Assembly: GCA_002361875.1 (NCBI GenBank) | Contig: DERX01000081.1 | Span: 1 to 23,005 of the forward strand | Direction of reading: 5' to 3' | Source of the DNA: Ruminococcaceae bacterium UBA3329 | Lineage (GTDB): Bacteria > Bacillota > Clostridia > Oscillospirales > Acutalibacteraceae | Length of the DNA stretch: 23,005 nt | Part shown: piece by piece, positions 16,232-23,005 of the stretch | How the letters are laid out: the number at the start of each line of letters is the position of its first letter | How positions within the stretch are numbered: the first letter of the stretch is position 1 | Made by a program: the position numbers and the translations under genes | Notes under the pieces: generated by a model | What the model was told of the DNA's origin: nothing | Seen by the model: only the letters and a program-made list of their open reading frames with translations | The model's database searches: none

Positions 16232-16265
16232 AAAAACAGGCAATGCGCAATTGCAAAGCCTGTTT
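16232..16265 (-). terminator. terminator after der
   Basis: On the minus strand the arms AAACAGGC and GCCTGTTT (8 bp) enclose a 16-nt loop containing a small TGCAATTGCGCA dyad, and are followed by further T. It lies 15 nt past the der stop. Confidence 0.85.
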
Positions 16266-16280
16266 AAACTTAAATTTGAA

Positions 16281-17609
16281 TTATTTTTTATTATTTTTAT
16301 CCCTTTCACGGATTACAAACTTTGTCGGCGTGCCCTCAAGCCCGAAAACCTCACGGATTCGGTTGTCAAGGTAACGCTGATAGCTGTAATGGAAAAGGTC
16401 TTTATTATTGACAAAGCAGACAAATGTGGGAGGTCTTGTGGATGCCTGAGTCATATAGTAAATTTTAAGGCGCTTGCCCTTGTCTGTTGGGGGCTGAACG
16501 CGCGCCGTGGCAGACGCTAAAACGTCATTGAGTTTACCCGTAGAAATACGCATTGCATTTTGCGTGTCAACATATTTAATAAGCTCAAAAAGGCGGTCAA
16601 TCCTCTGCCCTGTTTTAGCCGAAATAAAGATTATCGGCGCATAGCTCATAAACGAAAAATCGTTCATCAGCTTTTTGCGGAAAGAGTCCATAGTCTTGCC
16701 GTCTTTTTCGACTAAATCCCATTTATTAACCGCAATAATTGACGCTTTACCAAGCTCATGCGCTATGCCCGCAACCTTCGAATCCTGTTCTGTAAAGCCC
16801 TCGGTCGCGTCTATCATAATTACGCAGACATTAGCTCTTTCAACAGCCATACGGGCACGGATAACGGAGTATTTTTCAATTGCATCGTCAACCTTGCTTT
16901 TCCTGCGAAGCCCTGCTGTGTCGATAAATACAAACGAGCCGTATTCATTCTCGACAAGCGTGTCGGTTGCATCACGGGTAGTGCCTGCAATGTCGGAAAC
17001 TATCATTCGCTCTTCGCCCGAAATCTTATTGACAAGCGAGGATTTACCCGCATTGGGTTTGCCGATAACAGCTACCTTTACAGTGTCGCTCTCTTCTTCA
17101 TCGTCCGTATTTTCGGGCAAATATTCAATAACCTTATCAAGTAAATCGCCCGTGCCGTGACCGTGAACTGCGGATACCTGAATAGGGTCGCCAAGACAAA
17201 GATTGTAAAACTCATAAAACTCCGCCGGCGGGTCGCCGAGAGAGTCGGATTTATTAACGCACAAGACAATCGGTTTTCCGCTTTTTTGGAGCATTGCGGC
17301 AACCTCTTCATCGGTTGCAACAACGCCCGTGCGTACATCGGTGACAAAAATAATTACATCTGCACTGTCAATTGCAAGCTGTGCCTGACGGCGCATTTGA
17401 GAAAGGATTATATCATCGGAATACGGTTCAATACCGCCCGTATCAATTAAAAGCATTTCGTGACCGAGCCACTCGCACTCGCCGTAAATTCTGTCACGGG
17501 TAACGCCTGGAGTATCATCAACAATGGCAAGGCGCTGGCCGCAAAGCTTATTAAAAAGCGTTGATTTACCTACATTCGGTCTGCCGACAACAGCTACAAC
17601 AGGTTTCAT
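16281..17609 (-). CDS. der: ribosome biogenesis GTPase Der (EngA)
   Basis: Der is an essential GTPase with two tandem G domains that acts in assembly of the 50S ribosomal subunit. The 442-residue protein shows both: G1 GRPNVGKS (9-16), G3 DTGG (56-59), G4 NKSD (119-122); then G1 GKPNAGKS (183-190), G3 DTAG (230-233), G4 NKWD (295-298). A C-terminal KH-like domain includes 'IYYMTQASTRPPTFVCFVN'. An acidic linker joins the two G domains (about 168-175). GGAGGTG precedes the ATG. It starts 3 nt after the DUF512 gene, a conserved pairing in Clostridia. Confidence 0.97.
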   Translation of the reverse strand: MKPVVAVVGRPNVGKSTLFNKLCGQRLAIVDDTPGVTRDRIYGECEWLGHEMLLIDTGGIEPYSDDIILSQMRRQAQLAIDSADVIIFVTDVRTGVVATDEEVAAMLQKSGKPIVLCVNKSDSLGDPPAEFYEFYNLCLGDPIQVSAVHGHGTGDLLDKVIEYLPENTDDEEESDTVKVAVIGKPNAGKSSLVNKISGEERMIVSDIAGTTRDATDTLVENEYGSFVFIDTAGLRRKSKVDDAIEKYSVIRARMAVERANVCVIMIDATEGFTEQDSKVAGIAHELGKASIIAVNKWDLVEKDGKTMDSFRKKLMNDFSFMSYAPIIFISAKTGQRIDRLFELIKYVDTQNAMRISTGKLNDVLASATARVQPPTDKGKRLKIYYMTQASTRPPTFVCFVNNKDLFHYSYQRYLDNRIREVFGLEGTPTKFVIRERDKNNKK

Positions 17610-17612
17610 TAT

Positions 17613-18929
17613 TTACACCTCCGATATTTTTTGCATTATTTCGGAAACATCTTCCGAAACGGGAATTATATTAACAGAAAGCTCCTCTTGCGCTCCCGAG
17701 AGCGTTACATCGTCAAGGAAAATATTTTCATTTTCCTCCTGATAGGAGCCGATTATCATATTTGATGTTATGAAAAGAGCCTGCCCAAGGTCTTTATTCT
17801 TTAGCTGATTTATTAAATCCCGACCTGTAATAAGACCGGCAACGGTTATGCTCTCACCGAAAAATTCGTTCTTAATTTTATAAACATTTACTTTGATTTG
17901 AGGAAGTTTTTCCTCAATTTTTTTCGCAAAATCGCACATTAACGGATAAGCCGCCGCTCCCGTTGCAAAGGAAACGGTTTTCTCTTTAAATAAAGAGGAA
18001 TTTTCATTGAGATTTTCAAAGAAATCGTGATAATCCGCTTTAAATGAAGTCCACATTCCGACGCCGTTTTCAATTTGAGGGTAATCCTCATAGAAATCCT
18101 CATTCGGCAAAGGTCTTTCTGCCTTTAAATAAAATTCGTCAGCAGGGAAACAAAGGCGTGTGCCGTTTTTTTCTTTAAATTCTTCGCCGAATTCTTCCAT
18201 TATGTCGATAACATCGCCCGCTGTTTTTTTATTAAACGGGGTAAGGGTTTCAAGACCGTCACGGAATTTTGTAAGCCCTACGGGGACAGCCGCAATACTT
18301 GAAACTGCGGGGTAAAGCTTTGAAAGCTCCGAAAGAGAATACAAAAGCTCCTCGCCGTCATTAAATCCGGGACAGAGAACGAGCTGGGTATTCATTTTAA
18401 TGCCCGCGTCTGCAAAGCGTTTAATTATTTTAAGGCACTCCCCTGCTTTCGGATTTTTCATCATACGGACCCGAAGCTCGGGGTTCATTGTATGCACCGA
18501 AATGTTGACGGGACTTATGTGCATTTTGATTATACGCTCAATTTCATGCTCCGAAATGTTTGTGAGCGTAATGTAATTCCCGAAAAGAAACGAAAGGCGG
18601 GAATCATCGTCTTTAAAGTAGAGAGTTTTTCTCATACCCTTCGGAAGTTGGTCGATAAAGCAGAATATGCACTTGTTTTTACAGCCCTGTTGTTTGTCCA
18701 TTAAATAGGTTTCAAATTCAAGGCCGCATTTTTCTTTTGTGGTTTTTACGGTTTTGGTTTTTTCACCGCACAAAAATTCAAGGCTTACCTTGCCGTCAGT
18801 CATATAAAAATCATAGTCAAGCACGTCTTCAATTTCGTTTCCGTCAATTGACAACAGCAAGTCCCCTGAATTTATGCCGTGCAAGCCGCACGAAGAGAGC
18901 TTTTTTACATTTTTAATTTTAACAGGCAA
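17613..18929 (-). CDS. DUF512 radical-SAM-like protein with PDZ domain
   Basis: The 438-residue protein has an N-terminal PDZ-like region (about 8-62, 'GINSGDLLLSIDGNEI'), then a radical SAM cluster motif C-x3-C-x2-C at Cys83, Cys87 and Cys90 ('GCKNKCIFCF'), a TIM-barrel-like core ('ISVHTMNPELRVRMM', 'TQLVLCPGFNDG'), and the C-terminal DUF512 domain. The family is conserved in Clostridia and usually stands next to der, but its substrate is unknown as far as I recall. No ATG fits the N-terminus; a TTG at 18929 is preceded by AAGGTGGTG, so TTG is the likely start. It begins 76 nt after rpmF, with a hairpin in that gap, and is followed by der after 3 nt. Confidence 0.88.
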   Translation of the reverse strand: MPVKIKNVKKLSSCGLHGINSGDLLLSIDGNEIEDVLDYDFYMTDGKVSLEFLCGEKTKTVKTTKEKCGLEFETYLMDKQQGCKNKCIFCFIDQLPKGMRKTLYFKDDDSRLSFLFGNYITLTNISEHEIERIIKMHISPVNISVHTMNPELRVRMMKNPKAGECLKIIKRFADAGIKMNTQLVLCPGFNDGEELLYSLSELSKLYPAVSSIAAVPVGLTKFRDGLETLTPFNKKTAGDVIDIMEEFGEEFKEKNGTRLCFPADEFYLKAERPLPNEDFYEDYPQIENGVGMWTSFKADYHDFFENLNENSSLFKEKTVSFATGAAAYPLMCDFAKKIEEKLPQIKVNVYKIKNEFFGESITVAGLITGRDLINQLKNKDLGQALFITSNMIIGSYQEENENIFLDDVTLSGAQEELSVNIIPVSEDVSEIMQKISEV

Positions 18930-18956
18930 AGTAACACCACCTTAAAGACACGACTA

Positions 18957-18988
18957 AAAGGCGGGGAAGAAAACACCTCTCCGCCTTT
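18957..18988 (-). terminator. hairpin between rpmF and the DUF512 gene
   Basis: On the minus strand the arms AAAGGCGG and CCGCCTTT (8 bp) extend through further partial pairing and end in TTTT. The T-run is short, so it may be a partial terminator or attenuator that lowers expression of the DUF512-der pair relative to rpmF. Confidence 0.6.
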
Positions 18989-19005
18989 CTCATTCAGAAA
19001 GAAAA

Positions 19006-19194
19006 TTAAGCCTCGGTTTTAAGGGCAACGATTTGTCTGCCTTTGTATTTGCCGCACTCGCCGCAAACTCTGTGAGGTCTTTTATAAGCGCCGCACTCGG
19101 GGCACTTAACAAGCTCGGGAGCATTCATCTTCCAAACGTTTGAACGTCTTTTGTCTCTTCTTGCTTTTGAAACTCTTCTCTTCGGTACTGCCAT
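19006..19194 (-). CDS. rpmF: 50S ribosomal protein L32
   Basis: L32 is a small protein of the large ribosomal subunit. The 62-residue sequence begins MAVPKRRVSKARRDKRRS and carries the zinc-binding form with four Cys (31, 34, 44, 47) in 'CPECG...CGECG'. The ATG at 19194 has AGGAGGTG at good spacing; the three extra residues of the longer frame are not needed. It follows yceD, the usual arrangement in bacteria. Confidence 0.97.
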   Translation of the reverse strand: MAVPKRRVSKARRDKRRSNVWKMNAPELVKCPECGAYKRPHRVCGECGKYKGRQIVALKTEA

Positions 19195-19233
19195 TTTCAG
19201 CACCTCCTTATAAAAATTAAAAATTATTAACTG

Positions 19234-19722
19234 TCAGTCGAGCAGCTCCAACAAAGCCGCCATTCTCGGGTCAACAGCTTTTTTACAGCCACATTCACCC
19301 TCATTAAGGTTTTTACCGCACTGCGAGCAAATTCCCTTGCAGTCCTCTTTGCACAAAAATACAAACGGAAGCGAAAGAATTATATCCTCGCAAACGAGTG
19401 CATCAAGGTCGAGCACTTTATCCTCAATAAGATAAAACTCATCACTGTCCTCATTTTGAAGCTCGGAAACGAGCGTGTGTTCAACGGAAACATCAAAGTC
19501 CTTTGCGAACTCCTCGGCACAGCGACTGCAAATTACATTCGCAGTAAACACCGCCTGTCCGGTGAGTGTGACTATACCCGCGGTATTTTTAACCAATCCA
19601 TTAAACTTCACTGGAGAAGACAGCGTAAAATCATCAGAAAGTGAATAATCGGGAGTAAAGGAATAATCAAAAATCTCTTCTTTTCCCTCAATATTAAAAA
19701 CCTGTTCTAATGAAACCTGCAT
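19234..19722 (-). CDS. yceD: DUF177/YceD family protein
   Basis: YceD is a small protein nearly always encoded just before rpmF and linked to 23S rRNA or large-subunit maturation. The 162-residue protein has a Cys pair CSRC (65, 68) and a Cys-rich C-terminus (Cys124, 128, 132, 135, 144, 146 in 'CKEDCKGICSQCG' and 'CGC'). These probably bind zinc and are found in many Firmicutes members. The end 'DPRMAALLELLD' is typical of the family. AAGGAGC precedes the ATG. It stands first after a perfect consensus promoter and 39 nt before the rpmF start. Confidence 0.92.
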   Translation of the reverse strand: MQVSLEQVFNIEGKEEIFDYSFTPDYSLSDDFTLSSPVKFNGLVKNTAGIVTLTGQAVFTANVICSRCAEEFAKDFDVSVEHTLVSELQNEDSDEFYLIEDKVLDLDALVCEDIILSLPFVFLCKEDCKGICSQCGKNLNEGECGCKKAVDPRMAALLELLD

Positions 19723-19747
19723 AATTCGCTCCTTGTGACGCTAAAAT

Positions 19748-19776
19748 ATTATATATTTATATTTCGGTTTTGTCAA
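19748..19776 (-). promoter_or_regulatory. consensus sigma-A promoter of yceD-rpmF
   Basis: On the minus strand a perfect TTGACA (19776-19771) and a perfect TATAAT (19753-19748) are separated by 17 nt. It is the best promoter in the window, fitting a ribosomal protein gene. The leader to the yceD start is short, about 20 nt. Confidence 0.92.
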
Positions 19777-19796
19777 CATAAAATTTGCAATTTTGC

Positions 19797-19834
19797 AAAA
19801 AAAGAAACGGTCACCGGCTTTTGATGACCGTTTC
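19797..19834 (-). terminator. terminator after the small P-loop protein gene
   Basis: On the minus strand the perfect 10-bp arms GAAACGGTCA and TGACCGTTTC enclose an 11-nt loop and are followed by seven T. Confidence 0.95.
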
Positions 19835-19844
19835 AAAGGCTGGG

Positions 19845-20267
19845 TCAGTTAATTTTTTTGCAAAATTCAAAAATCTCCGCAGGAAGATTTTCTTCATCGG
19901 CTGAAATTGTAAATGTGAACTGTGTGTCAGAAATTTCGGAAAGAGTTGCAACCTTCTTCAAAAATTCAGTGAGAGCCGCACCGTCACGGTTAGCCGCAAT
20001 TCTGTAAGTAGCGTCAACAAACAAATCAGTTATGTCATGGTCGCCTGCGCAAATACCGCTTAAAAAGCCGTAAAATGCGTCATAGCCTGTAACAGAGAAT
20101 GTGTCAGCTGCAATAAGTCTTGCACGGTAATTTACATCATAAGTAAGTTTTGTTTCCTTTTCAACGCAAACAACATTACCGTTTGAGCTGTGAACTGCAT
20201 CGTTAACTCTGTCAACGAGAATTTTGGTTTTTCCTGTTCCTTTGTGTCCGATAATAAGAGATATCAT
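19845..20267 (-). CDS. small P-loop NTP-binding protein of unknown function
   Basis: The 140-residue protein begins with a Walker A motif GHKGTGKT (residues 7-14). A hydrophobic strand ending in Asp ('DLFVDAT', Asp86) may serve as Walker B. Similar small proteins in Clostridia have, as I recall, been labelled ATP-binding protein or, without support, PilT; nothing here indicates type IV pili. The rest has the look of a minimal nucleotide-binding fold, with 'YDAFYGFLSGI' after the second strand region. The ATG at 20267 has AGGAGGAG upstream. The longer open frame runs back into pgi and is rejected. It sits downstream of pgi with its own candidate promoter and a strong terminator. Function unknown. 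Confidence 0.82.
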   Translation of the reverse strand: MISLIIGHKGTGKTKILVDRVNDAVHSSNGNVVCVEKETKLTYDVNYRARLIAADTFSVTGYDAFYGFLSGICAGDHDITDLFVDATYRIAANRDGAALTEFLKKVATLSEISDTQFTFTISADEENLPAEIFEFCKKIN

Positions 20268-20288
20268 ATTATCTCCTCCTATATTTTT

Positions 20289-20317
20289 ATTATAAATACC
20301 GTCATAACGACGGGCAA
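20289..20317 (-). promoter_or_regulatory. candidate promoter for the small P-loop gene
   Basis: On the minus strand TTGCCC (20317-20312) and a perfect TATAAT (20294-20289) are 17 nt apart. A small dyad, CCGTC/GACGG, overlaps the -35 end and the spacer. The -35 is only a 4 of 6 match, so the gene may also be read through from pgi. Confidence 0.45.
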
Positions 20318-20328
20318 ATGCCAAGTTT

Positions 20329-21669
20329 TTATTCACCGAGTCTTTTGAGAAGCTCTGCCTGCTGTGATTCGTAGCCCGGTTTTCCGAGAAGAGCAAACAT
20401 ATTTTTCTTATAGCTTTCAACACCCGGCTGGTTAAAGGGATTAACACCGAGAATATAGCCCGAAATTGCGCAAGCTTTTTCAAGGAAATAAACGAGATAG
20501 CCAAAATTGTAAGCGTCCATTTTCTGAAGCTCAATGCAAATGTTGGGAACACCGCCGTCAACATGTGCTAAAAGTGTGCCCTCATAAGCCTTGCGGTTAA
20601 CAAAATCCATTGTTTTGCCAGCAAGGAAATTAAGACCGTCTGCGTTCTTTTCATCTTCTTTAATTGTTACGCTGTGCTTTGGCTCTTTAAACATAACAGA
20701 TGTTTCAAAAAGCAAACGCTCGCCGTCCTGAATATACTGACCCATTGAGTGAAGGTCGGTTGAGCAGACAACGGATGCCGGGAAAAGCCCCTTGCCGTCC
20801 TTACCCTCGGACTCGCCGTAAAGCTGTTTGAACCACTCGTTCATCATAGTGTAATCAGGCTCGTAAGCAACCATCAGTTCAACAGCCTTGCCCTTCGAAT
20901 AAAGGCAGTTACGAAGAGCCGCATATTTGTAGCAATCGTTAGTCTGAAGGTCACAAACAGAATATTTCTCTCTTGCGTCCGCAGCACCCTTCATCATTTC
21001 GTCAATGTCGATACCTGCAACGGCAATGGGAAGAAGACCTACCGCTGTAAGGACGGAATATCTGCCGCCGACATCATCGGGAACTACAAATGTTTCATAG
21101 CCGATTTCGCCCGAAAGCTCCTTTAAAGTGCCTTTGCACTTATCTGTTGTAACATAAATTCTGCCTGCCGCTTCCTTTTCGCCGTATTTTTCAATAAGAA
21201 GCTCACGGAAAATTCTGAATGCAATTGCAGGCTCTGTTGTTGTGCCCGATTTTGAAATAACATTTATTGAAAAGTCGGTGTCCTTAACAAGGTCAACTAA
21301 TTCGGAAAGTGAATTGCCGCTTATTGAGTTACCGCTGAAATAAATATTCGGTGTGTCCTTATTTAAAAGGTTGTAATTTTGTGATTTACAAAATTCAATA
21401 GCCGCTCTCGCTCCGAGGTAGCTTCCGCCGATACCGATAACGACCAATGCCTTTGAATCGCTTTGAATTTTCTTTGCCGCTTTTTTAATTCTTTCAAATT
21501 CTTCTTTATCGTAATTAACGGGTAAATCGACCCAACCTAAAAAATCGTTACCCTCTCCGTTTTTATTTACAATTTTGTTGTGTGCACTAAGAACCTTATC
21601 GGAAAAAGAATTAAGTTCCTCAGCGCTGACAAATTCTTTAACATATTTGTCATTAAGTGTTAACGCCAT
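20329..21669 (-). CDS. pgi: glucose-6-phosphate isomerase
   Basis: Pgi interconverts glucose-6-phosphate and fructose-6-phosphate in glycolysis and gluconeogenesis, in the cytoplasm. The 446-residue length is that of the shorter Gram-positive form. Motifs: 'VIGIGGSYLGARAA' (77-90), the phosphate-binding SKSGTTTEPA (139-148), 'GGRYSVLTAVGLLP' (201-214), the catalytic Glu region 'YGESEGKDGKG', and the C-terminal 'NQPGVESYKK' with the active-site Lys. GGAGG lies about 11 bases before the ATG. It has its own promoter, downstream of the carboxypeptidase gene. Confidence 0.97.
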   Translation of the reverse strand: MALTLNDKYVKEFVSAEELNSFSDKVLSAHNKIVNKNGEGNDFLGWVDLPVNYDKEEFERIKKAAKKIQSDSKALVVIGIGGSYLGARAAIEFCKSQNYNLLNKDTPNIYFSGNSISGNSLSELVDLVKDTDFSINVISKSGTTTEPAIAFRIFRELLIEKYGEKEAAGRIYVTTDKCKGTLKELSGEIGYETFVVPDDVGGRYSVLTAVGLLPIAVAGIDIDEMMKGAADAREKYSVCDLQTNDCYKYAALRNCLYSKGKAVELMVAYEPDYTMMNEWFKQLYGESEGKDGKGLFPASVVCSTDLHSMGQYIQDGERLLFETSVMFKEPKHSVTIKEDEKNADGLNFLAGKTMDFVNRKAYEGTLLAHVDGGVPNICIELQKMDAYNFGYLVYFLEKACAISGYILGVNPFNQPGVESYKKNMFALLGKPGYESQQAELLKRLGE

Positions 21670-21721
21670 TTAAACAGTCCTCCAAACTGAATTTTGAAAC
21701 ATAAATTTAATTGTTGTAATT

Positions 21722-21750
21722 ATTTTACCCTAAATACTGCAAATTTTCAA
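21722..21750 (-). promoter_or_regulatory. promoter of pgi
   Basis: On the minus strand TTGAAA (21750-21745) and TAAAAT (21727-21722) are 17 nt apart, in the 98-bp gap between the carboxypeptidase gene and pgi. No terminator was found in that gap, so some readthrough is possible. Confidence 0.7.
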
Positions 21751-21767
21751 TACATAATCAAAACTTT

Positions 21768-22928
21768 TTAGAAATTATTTCCTGCAAATGAAGACCACAG
21801 TAAATGCAAAATATATGTAAAGGTTTTGCGTTCCACGCTCTCTTCGCTGATAATCTGTGATTTGGCTATTTCTTTTCCGTCCATTTCATAGTAAATATAA
21901 CCTAAAATCTGACCTTTTTCTACAGGCGCTTCAACATCTACGCAAAGGTCAACACGCTGTGTTACCGTCGTTTCACTGCCTTTAGGCAAAAGAGAGCTTT
22001 CAGCCGGAATAACTGTCGGCACAATTACATTTGTTTTTCCGTACAGCACATTTACATTCGTTATGAGAGCTTCGTCAAGCACGGGAGTGAATAAAGCGTA
22101 ATTTGCAAAGCCGTAATTTAAAAGCTTTTTTGCTTCTTCAAAGCGGTGGTCGCCCGTATCTGCACCGAGAATTACTGCACAAAGATTAACACCGTTTCGT
22201 TCTGCTGTTGCGCTTATGCAGTGCCCTGCCTTTGAGGTTGTGCCGGTTTTAAGACCCGTTGCGCCCTCGTAAAATCTTATAAGCTTATTTGTATTTACAA
22301 GCTGTGTTGCACCGCCGCGAAGAGAGTCCATCCAAATACAGGTATATTCCTTCACCTTTTCGTGTTTCATAAGCTCACGGCTCATAAGGGCGATGTCAAG
22401 AGCAGAAGAATAATGATTTTCTGCTGTGTCATCAAGTCCCGAGCAGTTTTCAAAATTTGTATTTTTAAGTCCCAGTTCTTTTGCACGCTCATTCATCATT
22501 CCGACAAATGAGTCCTCGTCCCCTGCTATTTTTTCGCCGAGAGCCGTGCAGGCGTCGTTGGCGCTGGCAATAACTGTTGCTTTTAAAAGCTCATTCACGG
22601 TCATAGTTTCGTTTTCCTTAAGCCAAATCTGCGAGCCGCCTTTTTTCGAGGCATTTGTGCTTGCGGTGACAGTATCGTCAAGCGAAAGATTTCCGCTGTC
22701 AATCGCCTCAAAGCACAAAAGCAGTGTCATAATTTTTGTAATTGATGCGGGCGGCAGTTTTTCGTTTTCATTTTTTGCCAAAAGAATTTCGCCTGAATTT
22801 AAATCCATCAGCACGCAGGATTTAGCAGTCAGCGAATCTAAAAGTGCGTTATTTTCCTCACAAAATGCAGGAAGAACGCAAAATGCACACAAAAAAATGC
22901 TTAAAATAATTGATATTATCTTTTTCAT
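21768..22928 (-). CDS. D-alanyl-D-alanine carboxypeptidase (PBP5/DacF-like)
   Basis: This is a secreted low-molecular-weight penicillin-binding protein that removes the terminal D-Ala from peptidoglycan stem peptides. The 386-residue protein has a signal peptide (Lys-Lys then a hydrophobic core, about 1-23). The active-site motifs are SITK (Ser62, Lys65), SAN (122-124) and KTG (227-229). A C-terminal beta domain with 'APVEKGQILGYIYYEMDGK' follows, then a short amphipathic tail ('FTYILHLLWSSF') that may hold it on the membrane. The ATG at 22928 has GGAGGG upstream; the longer frame from 22964 overlaps the promoter region. It may be vegetative (DacA-like) or sporulation-linked (DacF-like); the sequence alone does not settle this. 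Confidence 0.92.
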   Translation of the reverse strand: MKKIISIILSIFLCAFCVLPAFCEENNALLDSLTAKSCVLMDLNSGEILLAKNENEKLPPASITKIMTLLLCFEAIDSGNLSLDDTVTASTNASKKGGSQIWLKENETMTVNELLKATVIASANDACTALGEKIAGDEDSFVGMMNERAKELGLKNTNFENCSGLDDTAENHYSSALDIALMSRELMKHEKVKEYTCIWMDSLRGGATQLVNTNKLIRFYEGATGLKTGTTSKAGHCISATAERNGVNLCAVILGADTGDHRFEEAKKLLNYGFANYALFTPVLDEALITNVNVLYGKTNVIVPTVIPAESSLLPKGSETTVTQRVDLCVDVEAPVEKGQILGYIYYEMDGKEIAKSQIISEESVERKTFTYILHLLWSSFAGNNF

Positions 22929-22966
22929 ATATATCCCTCCGAAAAAATATATGAAAATCGGCAAAT

Positions 22967-22996
22967 AGTATATGAAAAAATTTTTAAATATGTTAA
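22967..22996 (-). promoter_or_regulatory. candidate promoter of the carboxypeptidase gene
   Basis: On the minus strand TTAACA (22996-22991) and TATACT (22972-22967) are 18 nt apart. The -10 extends to TATACTA, close to the CATACTA form of sigma-F/G promoters, so a sporulation promoter cannot be excluded. Confidence 0.5.
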
Positions 22997-23005
22997 AATA
23001 ATTAT

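Noticed and set aside
16675..17160. 161-codon open frame opposite der
   Set aside because: Shadow of the der coding sequence; low-complexity Ser-rich translation of the reverse strand.
20268..20564. 97-codon N-terminal extension of the small P-loop protein into pgi
   Set aside because: It overlaps the pgi coding sequence in another frame, and a strong AGGAGGAG site sits just before the internal ATG at 20267.
22426..22968. 180-codon open frame opposite the carboxypeptidase gene
   Set aside because: Antisense shadow; Ser/Phe-rich translation typical of reversed coding DNA.

Overview
The window is about 23 kb of chromosomal housekeeping DNA from a low-GC, spore-forming Bacillota, most likely a gut Clostridia of the Oscillospiraceae/Ruminococcaceae type. 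This is inferred from: a YpeB germination protein; strong Shine-Dalgarno sites with standard TTGACA/TATAAT promoters; the gene pairs yceD-rpmF and DUF512-der; an energy-coupling factor (ECF) module ecfA1-ecfA2-ecfT-truA; and an intergenic repeat of the CHPERSEGS/RFVQND type common in gut Firmicutes assemblies. No rRNA, tRNA, CRISPR array, phage gene or insertion sequence was seen.

Layout. Positions 1-1986 (+ strand) hold ypeB and a small serine-rich lipoprotein with an 11-residue repeat, closed by a hairpin terminator. Positions 1987-2348 are non-coding and packed with hairpins between convergent genes. From about 15030 down to 2349 on the minus strand runs one very compact 13-gene cluster behind a near-consensus promoter: ruvC-ruvA-ruvB-glmM-methyltransferase-ecfA1-ecfA2-ecfT-truA-DUF5711-cvpA-pgsA-clpE. 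Gaps are 24 nt or less and there are four overlaps, so it reads as a single operon that mixes Holliday-junction processing, cell-wall precursor synthesis, RNA modification, vitamin transport, phospholipid synthesis and protein quality control.

Upstream (15113-16280) is a monocistronic 8-segment membrane protein of unknown function. It has its own terminator and a near-perfect 23-bp palindrome in its promoter region. Next (16281-19776, minus strand) is yceD-rpmF-DUF512-der, led by a perfect TTGACA-N17-TATAAT promoter, with a hairpin between rpmF and the DUF512 gene. The right end (19797-22996, minus strand) has a small P-loop protein, pgi and a D-Ala-D-Ala carboxypeptidase, each with a candidate promoter.

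Several start codons were moved inward from the longest open frame because a good Shine-Dalgarno sits next to an internal ATG: cvpA, DUF5711, truA, ecfT, ecfA1, rpmF, the P-loop gene, the 8-TM protein and the carboxypeptidase. The DUF512 gene appears to use TTG. I saw no clear new biological system. The less ordinary items are the hairpin-packed repeat island, the hendecad lipoprotein beside ypeB, the orphan palindromic operator, the small P-loop protein and the relocated ECF-truA block.
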